The position numbers were made by a program, and so were the translations under genes. Under the pieces are notes generated by a model. The model was not told the origin of the DNA. It saw only the letters and a list, made by a program, of their open reading frames with translations, and did not search any database. A stretch of DNA of 64,000 bases from positions 16,249 through 80,248 of the forward strand of contig JBBQFC010000006.1 in assembly GCA_038321615.1 (NCBI GenBank). The letters are read 5' to 3'. Positions 32,544 to 42,201 of this stretch are shown here, piece by piece. How positions within the stretch are numbered: position 1 is the stretch's first letter; each line of letters begins with the position of its first letter. Source of the DNA: JBBQFC01 sp038321615. GTDB taxonomy: Bacteria; Bacteroidota; Bacteroidia; Flavobacteriales_D; Cryomorphaceae.

Positions 32544-33928
32544 TTCTGCCAGAAGCTTTCCTTGCGGCTTTGCCGATTCCGCAAAACGAAGTGTCCGATT
32601 TTGTAGAGAGTTTGGCTTTGGACACTCCGGTGAGTGTGCGTTTCAATCCGATGAAAGCTTCACCAAACCAGAATTTTCAGCCAGTGCCGTGGTGCGATCA
32701 TGCTTATTACTTACCCACACGGCCGCGGTTCACTTCCGATCCAGCCTTTCACGCTGGGGCTTATTATCCGCAAGAAGCGAGCTCCATGTTTCTCGGAACT
32801 ATCATTAAATCGCTGGGCTTGGATCAAAGGCCCATCGCTGGGCTCGATTTATGCGCGGCGCCTGGTGGTAAGTCGAACTTACTCCGTACAGCCCTACATC
32901 CCCAATCATTCCTTCTCGCAAACGAAACGATTGGTTCGCGGACAAAAATTTTGAATGAAACCCTCTTGAAATGGGGTATTTCGGGCTACGCTATCACTCA
33001 AAAAGACCCATCCGTATTGGGAAGGCTAGAAGGTATGTTCGATCTAATACTTGTCGATGCTCCTTGCAGTGGCGAAGGCTTGTTTCGAAAGAACCCCGAT
33101 GCCATAAAGGAATGGTCTCCAAATTTGGTAAACCTATGTAGCTCAAGGCAGAAGCGAATTCTGTCCGACATTTGGCCGGCACTCAAACCCGGTGGAATTT
33201 TAATATACAGCACTTGCACTTACAACCAGCAAGAAAATGAAGCCAATCTAGAGTGGTTGAGCAAGGAAAAAAATGCCCAAGCCTTGCCGATTGAAATTCC
33301 TCCCCAAACAGGACTAATAATCACGTCCCGTTCAGGAATTTCGGGTTATCGCTTTATGCCGCATAAAATAACGGGCGAAGGATTTTTTATTGCAGCCGTG
33401 CAAAAGCTCGACGAGAAAAGCCAAAGACAAAAGAAAGTTTCCCTTCCGCAGTTAAAGCCATATAAATCAGAATTATTAGATGCCAATCGCTTTCACGCCT
33501 CCGACCAACCAGGCAATGTGTTTGCGCTTCTGGAAGACCATCTCCCTTCATTAGGTGGAATCTTGGCCGCAGGCATCAAACTGTATCAGCCGGGCATGCC
33601 GTTGGGACGCGACAGGGCCGGGCAGTTTAAACCCGATCATGGATATGCGATGCAGGCTTCCGCACGAAAAATGCTTGCCGTCATCGAAGTTGAATTGGAG
33701 CAAGCGCTGCACTATTTATCGCGAGCCGATTTGGCGATCGATACGAATTCGAATGCAACCTTATCCTTGATGCGGCACGCAGGCTTTGATCTCGGCCTCG
33801 GAAAGTTGCGAAATGGCCGTATTACGAGTGAATATCCTATCCACTGGCGAATTTTGCACGCACAGGAATCGCTCTACCGACCGCTTGCGCGTGCGGTTGA
33901 AAGCTTGACGCCCGAAAAAGGATCATAA
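32540..33928 (+). CDS. RsmB/NOP-family rRNA cytosine-C5 methyltransferase (RsmF-like)
   Basis: Methylates a cytosine in RNA, most likely 16S rRNA. SAM motif I is GLDLCAAPGGKSNLLRTAL; the two catalytic cysteines are in VDAPCSGEGLFRKNPDA (motif IV) and YSTCTYNQQENEANLEWL (motif VI). The C-terminal 150 residues are the extra RNA-binding part (including AGIKLYQPG and YLSRADL) seen in RsmF/YebU. The start is the ATG at 32540, overlapping the upstream stop by ATGA, which gives 462 residues; a longer frame opens at 32474 but overlaps the OsmC gene heavily. Confidence 0.93.
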   Translation: MILPEAFLAALPIPQNEVSDFVESLALDTPVSVRFNPMKASPNQNFQPVPWCDHAYYLPTRPRFTSDPAFHAGAYYPQEASSMFLGTIIKSLGLDQRPIAGLDLCAAPGGKSNLLRTALHPQSFLLANETIGSRTKILNETLLKWGISGYAITQKDPSVLGRLEGMFDLILVDAPCSGEGLFRKNPDAIKEWSPNLVNLCSSRQKRILSDIWPALKPGGILIYSTCTYNQQENEANLEWLSKEKNAQALPIEIPPQTGLIITSRSGISGYRFMPHKITGEGFFIAAVQKLDEKSQRQKKVSLPQLKPYKSELLDANRFHASDQPGNVFALLEDHLPSLGGILAAGIKLYQPGMPLGRDRAGQFKPDHGYAMQASARKMLAVIEVELEQALHYLSRADLAIDTNSNATLSLMRHAGFDLGLGKLRNGRITSEYPIHWRILHAQESLYRPLARAVESLTPEKGS

Positions 33929-33958
33929 ATCCTTAATTTCGCCGCCAATACCGAATAT

Positions 33959-36001
33959 ATGAAACTTGGAAATTATGTTTTTGGCAGTTGGATGGACGGA
34001 ACAGGTGCAGGTCAAACCTTGTACGATGCATCTTACCAAAAGGAAATTGCTGTCGCGACAAGCGAAGGGCTCGATTTTGCTGAAATTTTAAATTATGCTC
34101 GCAAAGTGGGCAATCCTGCCCTTCGAAAAATGACTTTTCACGAGCGGGGACGAATGCTAAAGGCATTAGCGCTCCACCTTCTAGACAAGAAGGAAGATTT
34201 TTACTTGTTGAGCTATGCCACGGGTGCTACCCGTGCCGATAGTTGGATCGATATCGAAGGTGGCATAGGCAACTTATTTGCTTACAGTAGCTTACGCAAA
34301 CAATTTCCCAACGAAACTTATTTTGTCGATGGCGAAACGGCTCCACTTTCTAAAAATGGAAGCTTTATTGGTCACCACATTATGGTGCCACGCGAAGGCG
34401 TAGCTATACATATTAATGCATTCAATTTCCCCGTGTGGGGAATGCTTGAGAAAATAGCTGTGAATCTACTTGCGGGAATGCCCGCCGTGGTAAAGCCTGC
34501 CACGCTTACGAGCTACCTTACCGAAGCAGTGGTGCGAGAAATAGACCGCAGTGGAATTTTGCCGAAAGGTGCGCTTCAATTAATATGTGGATCGGCTCAC
34601 ACGCTTATTGATTTTGCGGAATTGCAGGACGTGGTCACCTTTACCGGTTCGGCTATCACCGGTAGAAAGCTTAAGGCAAACAAACGGATTATTGACGAAG
34701 CGGTGCCGTTTAATATGGAAGCCGACTCACTCAACTCCTGCGTACTTGGTCCTGATGTGAAAATCGATTCGCCCGAATTTGACTTATTCATCAAGGAAGT
34801 GCACCGCGAAATGGTGGCCAAATGCGGACAAAAATGTACTGCCATTCGCAGGGTATTCGTCCCGCAAGACCGATTAGAAGACGTGCAGATAGCTTTAGCT
34901 AATCGCCTTTCTAAAACAACCATTGGCGATCCGCGGAAAGAAGGTATCCGGATGGGAGCCCTTGCAGGCAGAGATCAATTAAAAGACGTGCGATCGAAAG
35001 TGGACGAATTACTTCGCGATTCAGAATTAGTTTACGGATCGCTCGATAGAGGAAACTGGGACAGTGCCCTTGATGAAGGGGCGTTTTTGAGCCCATTGGT
35101 GCTCCTTAACGACCGTCCGTTCGAACGGAAAGCCACCCACGAAGTTGAAGCCTTCGGGCCGATTATTACCCTCATGCCATATTCAGATCTTGACGAAGCT
35201 ATTGCGCTAACCAAACTGGGAAAAGGATCGCTCGTGAGTTCTATTGTCACCAACGATCGGCATGTAGCCCGACATTATACTATAGGCGCTGCAACCCACC
35301 ACGGACGGATATTGGTGCTCAACCGCGATTGTGCAAGCGAAAGTACAGGCCACGGCTCACCTATGCCTATGCTGGTGCATGGCGGCCCGGGACGAGCCGG
35401 CGGAGGAGAAGAAATGGGTGGCAAGCGCGGCGTAATGCATTACTTGCAGCGGTGCTCTATTCAAGGTTCCCCAGAAATGATTACGGCGGTAACCAATGTG
35501 TATCAATCAGGCAGCCCCTTTATTGAAAAGGACGTACACGTATTCCGAAAACATTTTGAAGACATAGAAATCGGTGAAACCGTCGTTACCCATAAGCATA
35601 CCGTTACCGAAACAGATATTGTCAATTTTGCCAATGTGAGCGGCGATAATTTTTATGCCCACATGGACGAGACAGCTCTTGATGGAACAATTTTTGAAAA
35701 ACGGGTAGCTCATGGTTACTTCGTGCTCTCGAAAGCAGCCGGCCTGTTTGTCGATCCAAAAAAAGGCCCTGTACTTTTAAACTACGGTCTCGAAGAATGC
35801 CGGTTTACAAAGCCCGTTTACGCTGGAATGACCATTGGCGTGAACTTCACCGCTAAGCAAAAGATCGATCAGGAGAAAAGATCGGAAGATGATGTGGCTA
35901 AAGGCATTGTGAAATTCTTGGTAGAGGTGTATGACGAAACAGGCGAAACTGTCGCTATTGCAACGATTCTTACCATGGTTAAAAAACGAAATCAAAACTA
36001 A
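33959..36001 (+). CDS. paaZ: Phenylacetate degradation bifunctional ring-opening protein PaaZ
   Basis: Hydrolyses oxepin-CoA and oxidises the resulting semialdehyde in the phenylacetyl-CoA pathway. The N-terminal 520 residues are an aldehyde dehydrogenase (nucleophile C293 in KCGQKCTAIRR; FTGSAITGRKLKANKRI; EAFGPIITLMPY). The C-terminal 150 residues are a MaoC-like hotdog hydratase (DIEIGETVVTHKHTVTETDI, NFANVSGDNFYAHMDE, VAHGYFVLS). 680 residues, normal for PaaZ. Third gene of a plus-strand run; TerC follows after eight bases. The paaABCD genes lie 25 kb away. Confidence 0.96.
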   Translation: MKLGNYVFGSWMDGTGAGQTLYDASYQKEIAVATSEGLDFAEILNYARKVGNPALRKMTFHERGRMLKALALHLLDKKEDFYLLSYATGATRADSWIDIEGGIGNLFAYSSLRKQFPNETYFVDGETAPLSKNGSFIGHHIMVPREGVAIHINAFNFPVWGMLEKIAVNLLAGMPAVVKPATLTSYLTEAVVREIDRSGILPKGALQLICGSAHTLIDFAELQDVVTFTGSAITGRKLKANKRIIDEAVPFNMEADSLNSCVLGPDVKIDSPEFDLFIKEVHREMVAKCGQKCTAIRRVFVPQDRLEDVQIALANRLSKTTIGDPRKEGIRMGALAGRDQLKDVRSKVDELLRDSELVYGSLDRGNWDSALDEGAFLSPLVLLNDRPFERKATHEVEAFGPIITLMPYSDLDEAIALTKLGKGSLVSSIVTNDRHVARHYTIGAATHHGRILVLNRDCASESTGHGSPMPMLVHGGPGRAGGGEEMGGKRGVMHYLQRCSIQGSPEMITAVTNVYQSGSPFIEKDVHVFRKHFEDIEIGETVVTHKHTVTETDIVNFANVSGDNFYAHMDETALDGTIFEKRVAHGYFVLSKAAGLFVDPKKGPVLLNYGLEECRFTKPVYAGMTIGVNFTAKQKIDQEKRSEDDVAKGIVKFLVEVYDETGETVAIATILTMVKKRNQN

Positions 36002-36009
36002 TACCTCCT

Positions 36010-36753
36010 ATGAACCTCGATTGGTCCGTACTACTTCAAGCCGAATCACTTATCGCCTTAGGTACCCTCACACTCTTAGAAATAGTGCTGGGAATCGACA
36101 ATATCCTTTTTATTTCAATTGTCTCCAGTAAATTACCAAAAGACCAACAACCGCGTGCAAGGGTAATAGGTTTGGCTTTAGCTCTCGTTTTTCGGCTGAT
36201 GTTGCTCTCTTTGATTTCTGTTCTCGTTCAGTTTAAAGAACCCCTGTTTACCCTTTTCAGCCAAGAATTTTCCGGCAGAGATTTGATCCTTCTAGCCGGC
36301 GGTATCTTCCTTTTGGTTAAAACCATTCGCGAAATACATCACAAGGCTGAAGGCGAACTGGAAGAAAGTGAAAAACCGAAGCCCAGAAGTTTTGGAGGGG
36401 TTATTTTCATGATTATCTTGGTCGATATGGTATTTTCGTTCGACTCCATTCTCACCGCAGTAGGTATGGTTAGCGAGCTGTCGATCATGATTGTAGCGGT
36501 GGTAATAAGTATGATCATTATGCTGGTTTTCGTGAACAAGATTTCCGCTCTCATTGAGCGCCACCCGAGTATTCAAATGCTGGCTCTCTCTTTTTTAATT
36601 TTAATTGCCTTCGTATTAATTCTCGATGGCTTTCACGTCGAAATTGAGCGTGGATTTGTTTATTTCGCTCTATTCTTCTCACTGATGGTGGAAATTCTCA
36701 ACATTCGATCAACTCGTAAAAAGAAAATGCAATCAAAATATGGAAATGACTGA
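36010..36753 (+). CDS. TerC-family integral membrane protein
   Basis: About seven membrane segments with the acidic membrane signature motifs of TerC/YkoY proteins: LLEIVLGIDNILFISIVSSKL and DMVFSFDSILTAVGM. Such proteins export Mn2+ or other divalent ions, for example to load secreted enzymes; the substrate here is not known. 247 residues. It sits between paaZ and an enoyl-CoA hydratase gene, eight bases after the first and overlapping the second by 14 bases, which looks like an insertion into an older paa pair. Confidence 0.93.
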   Translation: MNLDWSVLLQAESLIALGTLTLLEIVLGIDNILFISIVSSKLPKDQQPRARVIGLALALVFRLMLLSLISVLVQFKEPLFTLFSQEFSGRDLILLAGGIFLLVKTIREIHHKAEGELEESEKPKPRSFGGVIFMIILVDMVFSFDSILTAVGMVSELSIMIVAVVISMIIMLVFVNKISALIERHPSIQMLALSFLILIAFVLILDGFHVEIERGFVYFALFFSLMVEILNIRSTRKKKMQSKYGND

Positions 36754-37516
36754 TAAACAGGGATATGTAATATCGACAGAACGTAATGGGATCTGTGAAA
36801 TTGAATTCGCTCATCCTGCCAGTAATTCCCTTCCTGGATATCTGTTAAAAGCGCTTGCCGAAACAATTGAAGCGGCAAGCCTTAATCTGGATATCAAAGT
36901 TATCGTGCTTCGTTCGGGTGGTGATCGTGCATTTTGTGCCGGCGCGAGTTTCGATGAACTCGTTTCCATTCAAAATTTGGAAGAAGGAAAGGTATTTTTT
37001 TCAGGATTCGCCCGGGTTATCAATGCCATGCGAATGGCTCCGCAATTGATAGTTGGCCGCGTGCAAGGGAAATCCGTTGGTGGCGGAGTTGGTTTGGCTT
37101 GTGCAGTCGATATCTGCTATGCTACGGAGCACGCATCAGTAAAATTGAGTGAACTTGCCGTTGGGATTGGCCCCTTCGTGGTAGGGCCAGCCGTAGAAAG
37201 GAAAATAGGATTATCGGCTATGAGCGCCCTGGCTATCGACGCTGCTTCATGGTATTCGGCCGAGTGGGCTCGTGAGAAAGGAATGTACGCTCAGATTTTT
37301 CCAGATGTAGAAACGCTCGATGCCGCTGTAGCGGCAATAGCGCATACTTTGAGCCAGAGCAACCCCGATGCTATGAAAGAGCTGAAGCAGATTTTCTGGA
37401 AAGATTGTGACCACTGGGATACCCTTTTAGCCGATCGCGCAGCCATTAGTGGGGAATTGGTATTGAGCGATTTTACCAGAAATGCCATAGCTACATTTAA
37501 ATCAGGTTCTCGTTAG
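36740..37516 (+). CDS. Enoyl-CoA hydratase/isomerase family protein
   Basis: Crotonase fold, 258 residues. The oxyanion hole is formed by FCAGASFDEL and GRVQGKSVGGGVGLACAVDICYATEHASVKLSELAVGIGPFVVG. The usual catalytic Glu of hydratases would lie in the second motif (SVGGGVGL), where it is absent; the Glu in KLSELAVGI is the second position. It could be an isomerase (PaaG-like) or PaaF-like enzyme in phenylacetate catabolism, given the neighbouring paaZ. Its start overlaps terC by 14 bases. The reaction cannot be fixed from sequence. Confidence 0.87.
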   Translation: MEMTDKQGYVISTERNGICEIEFAHPASNSLPGYLLKALAETIEAASLNLDIKVIVLRSGGDRAFCAGASFDELVSIQNLEEGKVFFSGFARVINAMRMAPQLIVGRVQGKSVGGGVGLACAVDICYATEHASVKLSELAVGIGPFVVGPAVERKIGLSAMSALAIDAASWYSAEWAREKGMYAQIFPDVETLDAAVAAIAHTLSQSNPDAMKELKQIFWKDCDHWDTLLADRAAISGELVLSDFTRNAIATFKSGSR

Positions 37517-37560
37517 GGCTTTATACCCAAATTAAATTATTGACCATTTCGCCTTCTTAC

Positions 37561-37592
37561 TTGCAGGTATCGCATCATAATTTGTACTTTTC
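37561..37592 (+). promoter_or_regulatory. Bacteroidota-type promoter of the DUF349 gene
   Basis: TTG (37561-37563), 21-base spacer, TACTTTTC (37585-37592), one mismatch to TAnnTTTG. The ATG follows 72 bases downstream. Confidence 0.5.
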
Positions 37593-37664
37593 CCCTGTAT
37601 TTAACCGAAACAAGCAATCCTACCGCTGAACTTTCACAAAAGGATCGGCGTCAATTAGCGCATC

Positions 37665-39845
37665 ATGAAAGCAGAAATCATCGCAAAGCTTCAAGAATTA
37701 ATCGAAGCTCCAGACCCTTTTAAGGTTCAAAAAGAGTTCAAACAACTAAGCTCACAGTACAATAGTTTCTCGGCGCTGGAAGCCGCAGAAGTCCTAGAAC
37801 TCGACGACGATGACCAGGATAGTGAAGGAGATGAAAGCAGCACCGAAGAAGCTACTGCCAGCGCGGAAGTAGTGCGCGAGCCAAAAAGAAAAGCAGAAAG
37901 CAATACAGAAGTGGCGGCTCCGATCACTAACATGGAAGTTGAGCCAGTTTCGGCAACTGTGACTGAAACTATTCATAGTGATCCTAAACCGGAATCTTCC
38001 ATCACTCCCGTAGAAGAGACTCTATCGGAAACTGAGTCAGAAGTTGATATTAGCGGTGCGAAACCGGAATCTTCTATCACTCCCGTAGAAGAGACTCCAT
38101 CGGAAACTGAGTCAGAAGTTGATGATAGCGGTGCCAAACCGGAATCTTCCATCGCTCCCGTAGAAGACACTCCATCGGAAACTGAATCAGAAGTTGATGA
38201 TAGCGATGCCAAACCGGAATCTTCCATCGCTCCCTTAGAAGACACTCCATCGGAAACTGAGTCAGAACTGATCGTTGGTGATGTGGGCAAAGAATCTACG
38301 AACGAACCCGCAAGCGATAACTCAAATGAAGAGATTCCAACGCTCGACGAACAATTCAAATCCATTCTTGCTGCCTGGAAAACAAAGATCGAGAAAGCAA
38401 AAGTTGATAAACAGCGGATTGAAACCGAAACTTTAGCCACTGCCAAAGATCTTATAGAGGAGTTAACTTCACTTATCACAACAGAAGAAAATATAGGTAA
38501 AGCATTTTTGGGCTTCAACGCCATCCGCGATAAATGGAAAGCATTACCCAAGGTAAGCAATGATCATTACCGAGATCTCAACGCGGAATACAACAAGCAA
38601 GTAGAGCTGTTTTTCTACAATATCAATATTTACAAAGAGCTTAAAGAACTCGATCTCAAACATAATTTCGAAGAAAAGACCACCGTGCTCAACGATCAGA
38701 AAAAGCTGCTTGAAGAGAACGACGTCCGATTGTTAGAAGTGGAAGTCCGACTGAATCAAGACCGTTGGAATGATATTGGGCCTACGCATCAAGATCAATG
38801 GGATGCGCTGAAAGAAGAATTTTGGAGCCTAACCAGGGAGATTTATAAAAAGATCCAAAACTTCTATAACCAACGGAAAGAAGAACAAGGAAAACATGTC
38901 GAAGCGCGCGAAGCATTGCTGGAGAAAGCACGACAATTGGCGGCTCTCGAACTGCGCAATCCAAAGAAATGGCAAGAGAAAACCACTGAAATTCTCGAAA
39001 TCCAAAAAGAATGGAATATGGTAGGCTTCATCAGCAAAGATGTTGCAGCGCCTATGTGGAAAGAATTTAGAAAAGTTTGCGATAACTTCTTTGACAACAA
39101 ACGCAAATTTTTTGACGAGATCAAAAAAGTTCAAGACGTCAATAAACTAGCCAAGCAGGAATTGGTGGACAAAGCCGAAACCCTTAAAGGAGATGAGAAT
39201 TGGAAGGACACCGCACATGCCTTTACTGAATTGCAAAAAAGCTGGAAAGAAATTGGCCCCGCGCACCAGCGCGATGAGAACAAGTTGTGGACAAAATTTC
39301 GGGAAGCCTGCGACCACTTCTTTCAAGCAAGAAAAACAAATCAGAGCTCGGCAAATGCGGAGCAAAAGGAAAATTTGGACAAAAAGCTAGCTTTAATAGC
39401 CCAAGTGAATGCGGTGGACAATTCCGATCGCAAGGCCATGATGGATACTTTAAAAGAAATTAGCGAACAATGGCGAGCCATTGGCCATGTACCTTTTCGA
39501 GATAAGGATAAGGTAAATGATGGATACAAGGCTGCGGTCGATGCTAAATTTGATGGTATAAACATCGACAAAAAAGTCAAAGAAAAAATGCGCTTCGAAC
39601 AGCGGGTTGGTGATCTAAAAGACAGAGACCACGGCGATCGATATTTGCGGAAGGAGCAAGATATCCTTCTAAGCAAAATCTCAAAAATTCAGAGCGAAGT
39701 TACCTTGCTCGAAAATAATATGGGCTTCTTCGCGGCATCGAAGGGAGCCGATAAATTTAAAGTAGAAATTCAGCGGAAGATTGACAAAGGGCGCGAAGAT
39801 ATAGCCGATCTGCAGGATAAGATGAAAATGTTAACCAGCGCATAG
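37665..39845 (+). CDS. DUF349-domain protein with acidic repeat region
   Basis: 726 residues, no signal peptide or membrane segment. Residues 1-40 are a short helical lead; 45-210 are a highly acidic, Ser/Thr/Glu-rich region with four copies of a 26-residue repeat; 215-660 are consecutive DUF349 helical units, each about 70-75 residues with conserved W and W..I..P/H patterns (AAWKTKIEKAK, WKALPKVSNDHYRDL, RWNDIGPTHQDQWDALKEEFW, EWNMVGFISKDVAAPMWKEFR, SWKEIGPAHQRDENKLWTKFR). The end is a coiled coil. Function not established; DUF349 proteins are cytoplasmic and common in this phylum. Confidence 0.9.
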   Translation: MKAEIIAKLQELIEAPDPFKVQKEFKQLSSQYNSFSALEAAEVLELDDDDQDSEGDESSTEEATASAEVVREPKRKAESNTEVAAPITNMEVEPVSATVTETIHSDPKPESSITPVEETLSETESEVDISGAKPESSITPVEETPSETESEVDDSGAKPESSIAPVEDTPSETESEVDDSDAKPESSIAPLEDTPSETESELIVGDVGKESTNEPASDNSNEEIPTLDEQFKSILAAWKTKIEKAKVDKQRIETETLATAKDLIEELTSLITTEENIGKAFLGFNAIRDKWKALPKVSNDHYRDLNAEYNKQVELFFYNINIYKELKELDLKHNFEEKTTVLNDQKKLLEENDVRLLEVEVRLNQDRWNDIGPTHQDQWDALKEEFWSLTREIYKKIQNFYNQRKEEQGKHVEAREALLEKARQLAALELRNPKKWQEKTTEILEIQKEWNMVGFISKDVAAPMWKEFRKVCDNFFDNKRKFFDEIKKVQDVNKLAKQELVDKAETLKGDENWKDTAHAFTELQKSWKEIGPAHQRDENKLWTKFREACDHFFQARKTNQSSANAEQKENLDKKLALIAQVNAVDNSDRKAMMDTLKEISEQWRAIGHVPFRDKDKVNDGYKAAVDAKFDGINIDKKVKEKMRFEQRVGDLKDRDHGDRYLRKEQDILLSKISKIQSEVTLLENNMGFFAASKGADKFKVEIQRKIDKGREDIADLQDKMKMLTSA
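37986..38270 (+). repeat. 78-bp coding tandem repeat in the DUF349 gene
   Basis: About 3.7 copies of a 78-base unit beginning AAACCGGAATCTTCC and encoding KPESSITPVEETPSETESEV plus a six-residue DDSGA-type linker. Copies differ by a few bases each and stay in frame, so copy-number changes would alter length without breaking the protein. Confidence 0.85.
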
Positions 39846-39847
39846 CC

Positions 39848-40114
39848 TTGTATCGGAGCTGCGCCGTCATTTTATTGTTCTTTACCCTTTCGTGCCAGAC
39901 CAGTGCCGAAAAGTCCAGGCCGTTAGTTTACGAAGGAATGTCGGCTACCGAACTCGAAGCCGCAATAGGAAGGCCAGACAGCGTGAACAACAAGGGTGTG
40001 GTTTTCGAAGCTGCAACAAGTACTAAAAAGACGGTTGAGAAATGGTTTTACCCAAGAAGAACAGTGGTACTGATCGACGACACAGTGACGAGTCCAAATA
40101 TTCAGCCTAATTGA
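39848..40114 (+). CDS. Small lipoprotein
   Basis: 88 residues from a TTG start two bases after the DUF349 stop; no ATG would keep the signal. The lipoprotein signal is VILLFFTLSC, followed by QTSAEKSR. The mature part (VYEGMSATELEAAIGRPDSVNNKG, VEKWFYPRRTVVLIDDTV) resembles the BamE/SmpA fold, in which a short helix-turn MSATELEAAIGRPD precedes a sheet. Probably co-transcribed with the DUF349 gene; its end overlaps the convergent small gene by eight bases. Confidence 0.65.
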   Translation: MYRSCAVILLFFTLSCQTSAEKSRPLVYEGMSATELEAAIGRPDSVNNKGVVFEAATSTKKTVEKWFYPRRTVVLIDDTVTSPNIQPN

Positions 40115-40352
40115 GGTGAATGAGGTGGGTGTAGTCAAATCGACTGGCAGAAGGATCGAGCTGATTCGTGACCCGGACGTATTGCACACGCTTATCAAAT
40201 CGATAGCTCACTTCCACAAAAAATGTAAAGAGCGAGTAGGTATATATTCGCTCTCCCTGTGCAGCCGCGTGTCCTTCAACCAGTTTTCCATAGCGGGTGA
40301 GAATCGAAGCTTTTCCATTAAAGGAAAGATGGTTGTAATCCGAGAGTGTCAT
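40107..40352 (-). CDS. Conserved small hypothetical protein
   Basis: 81 residues, starting MTLSDYNHLSFNGKASILTRYGKLVEGH and continuing GERIYTYSLFTFFVEVSYRFD. No signal or membrane segment. The opening is typical of a small conserved protein of this phylum that I have seen without assigned function. The overlapping plus-strand frame of 84 codons is less credible because its translation is irregular and it has no signal. Confidence 0.72.
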   Translation of the reverse strand: MTLSDYNHLSFNGKASILTRYGKLVEGHAAAQGERIYTYSLFTFFVEVSYRFDKRVQYVRVTNQLDPSASRFDYTHLIHLN

Positions 40353-40629
40353 TGCCTTTATTTTCTATAAAAATAGGTCATTTCTCGACGGAAGTCAATT
40401 ATTTGCCGATGAAAGTTTAAGAGCCCGATTATATTGGCGTATTCACTTGGTAACGTTGGGATAACATTTAGTTAAAGAATTTCACGTAAACTTAACATAC
40501 CCACCTTTCATTCCACTGGCATTATAAGTAGAATTGTAGCAGGAAATCTACCACTGCCAAAGCGAACTTCTCTTTGGTAATTTAGATAAGTAAGCAGTAA
40601 AGAGTGGCCTGTCACGGCAGTAGCACCGC

Positions 40630-42201
40630 ATGGATCAATACTACATTCTGGTCATTCTCCTTCTCATTCTTGCTGCGGTAGATTTGGTAGTTGGTGTGAG
40701 CAACGATGCCGTTAATTTTCTGAATTCCGCAATCGGTTCGAAAGTAGCTTCACGCAATGTTATTCTGGTAACAGCCGCCTTCGGTATCCTGGTTGGTGCA
40801 AGTTTTTCGAGCGGAATGATGTCGCTTCCGCGAACTGGAATCTTCAATCCAGAATATTTTACCTTTTCGGACGTCATGGTCATTTTTATGGCGGTAATGA
40901 TTACCGACGTTATACTCCTTGATTTATACAACTCATTGGGTATGCCCACCAGCACCACGGTTTCTATCATATTCGAATTATTGGGGGCAGCCGTAGCAAC
41001 TTCCGCATTGATACTGTTCTCAAAGGGAGAAATTAATAGTGCCGAAATTTTCGAAATGATCAACCATGAGAAAGCCGTTCAAGTAATTGTCAGCATTTTT
41101 CTCTCCGTTGCGCTGGCTTTTACCATCGGTGCCATCGTGCAGTGGCTATCGCGGTTGCTTTTTACCTTCCGGGGCAATCGGTTAAGGCCTTACTTCTCCA
41201 TCGTATTTGGGGCTACGGCAATGACGATCATCGTTTATTTCCTGCTCATAAAAGGAGCGAAAGATGCCATATTTATGACCACCGACTTAAAGGTTGTCAT
41301 TAAGGAAAATGCTATCCTGATTTCGGCCTATGTTTTTGCAATCGGCTTGGTTATTAGCGCTATTAGCCAGAAATTTTGGAAATACGATCCGTTAAAGATC
41401 GTAGTACTCATGGGCACGTTTTCGCTAGCGATGGCTTTTGCTGGGAATGATCTTGTAAATTTTGTTGGAGTTCCCATCAGCGGGTTTCAGAGCTATGAAA
41501 TTTGGAAATTATCAGGAGTTGGGGCAGACCAGTTCCTTATGAAGTCACTCGCCATTGATGTCGCTGCACCCAGCACCCTGCTTTACATTTCCGGGATTAT
41601 AATGGTTTTGACGCTCTGGTTCAGCGAAAAAGCCAGAAGAGTAACAGAAACCGAAGTTAAACTAGGTGCCCATGGAAGCGTAAACGAAAAATTCAAACCC
41701 CATAAAATGGCCTATGCCGTGGTAAGCGCTACCGAGCGAATAGCAAACGGTGTAATTGACATAATACCCCGCAAATGGAACACCAATGTTAATTGGCGTT
41801 TTCGTTTATTGGCCGACACCAATGATAATAGACCTGCGTTTGATCTGGTTCGAGCGAGTGTGAATCTAATGGTGGCTAGTGTTTTGATCGCATTTGCTTC
41901 ATCGCTTAGGCTACCATTATCTACAACTTATGTATCCTTCATGGTTGCAATGGGCACATCTCTGGCCGATCGGGCTTGGGGTTCCGGCAGCGCTCCTTAT
42001 AGAGTGGCAGGCGTACTTAATGTAATTGGTGGTTGGTTTCTCACTGCTCTCGGTGCTTTCGTCGGTGCCGGGTTGATAGCAGTTGTAATCTATTTCGGTG
42101 GATTTTGGGTGACTTTACTCCTATTCCTTATTGCTTTTGGATTGCTTATAAAAAGCAACTTCCCAAAATCGTACCGCCGAATGATCGGCAAGAAGTCCTA
42201 G
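40630..42201 (+). CDS. pit: Inorganic phosphate transporter, PiT family
   Basis: Low-affinity phosphate permease. The PiT signature appears twice: GVSNDAVNFLNSAIGSKVAS near the N-terminus and FAGNDLVNFVGVPISG in the C-terminal half, each in the first part of an inverted repeat of membrane segments, about 12 in all. The loop between them (WFSEKARRVTETEVKLG) is cytoplasmic. 523 residues, in the usual range. The final four bases overlap the convergent regulator gene. The 250 bases upstream hold a short hairpin (CCAAAG/CTTTGG at 40557-40577) but no PHO-box-like repeat. Confidence 0.95.
   Translation: MDQYYILVILLLILAAVDLVVGVSNDAVNFLNSAIGSKVASRNVILVTAAFGILVGASFSSGMMSLPRTGIFNPEYFTFSDVMVIFMAVMITDVILLDLYNSLGMPTSTTVSIIFELLGAAVATSALILFSKGEINSAEIFEMINHEKAVQVIVSIFLSVALAFTIGAIVQWLSRLLFTFRGNRLRPYFSIVFGATAMTIIVYFLLIKGAKDAIFMTTDLKVVIKENAILISAYVFAIGLVISAISQKFWKYDPLKIVVLMGTFSLAMAFAGNDLVNFVGVPISGFQSYEIWKLSGVGADQFLMKSLAIDVAAPSTLLYISGIIMVLTLWFSEKARRVTETEVKLGAHGSVNEKFKPHKMAYAVVSATERIANGVIDIIPRKWNTNVNWRFRLLADTNDNRPAFDLVRASVNLMVASVLIAFASSLRLPLSTTYVSFMVAMGTSLADRAWGSGSAPYRVAGVLNVIGGWFLTALGAFVGAGLIAVVIYFGGFWVTLLLFLIAFGLLIKSNFPKSYRRMIGKKS

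Noticed and set aside
37973..38560. 195-codon minus-strand frame with repeats
   Set aside because: Antisense of the acidic repeat region in the DUF349 gene; its Ser/Val repeats mirror those codons.
40116..40370. Plus-strand 84-codon frame
   Set aside because: Antisense to the better-looking minus-strand 81-residue protein, and no credible features.
40371..40629. Possible riboswitch or PHO-type control region before pit
   Set aside because: Only a weak 6-bp hairpin is seen; no known riboswitch core or direct-repeat boxes.
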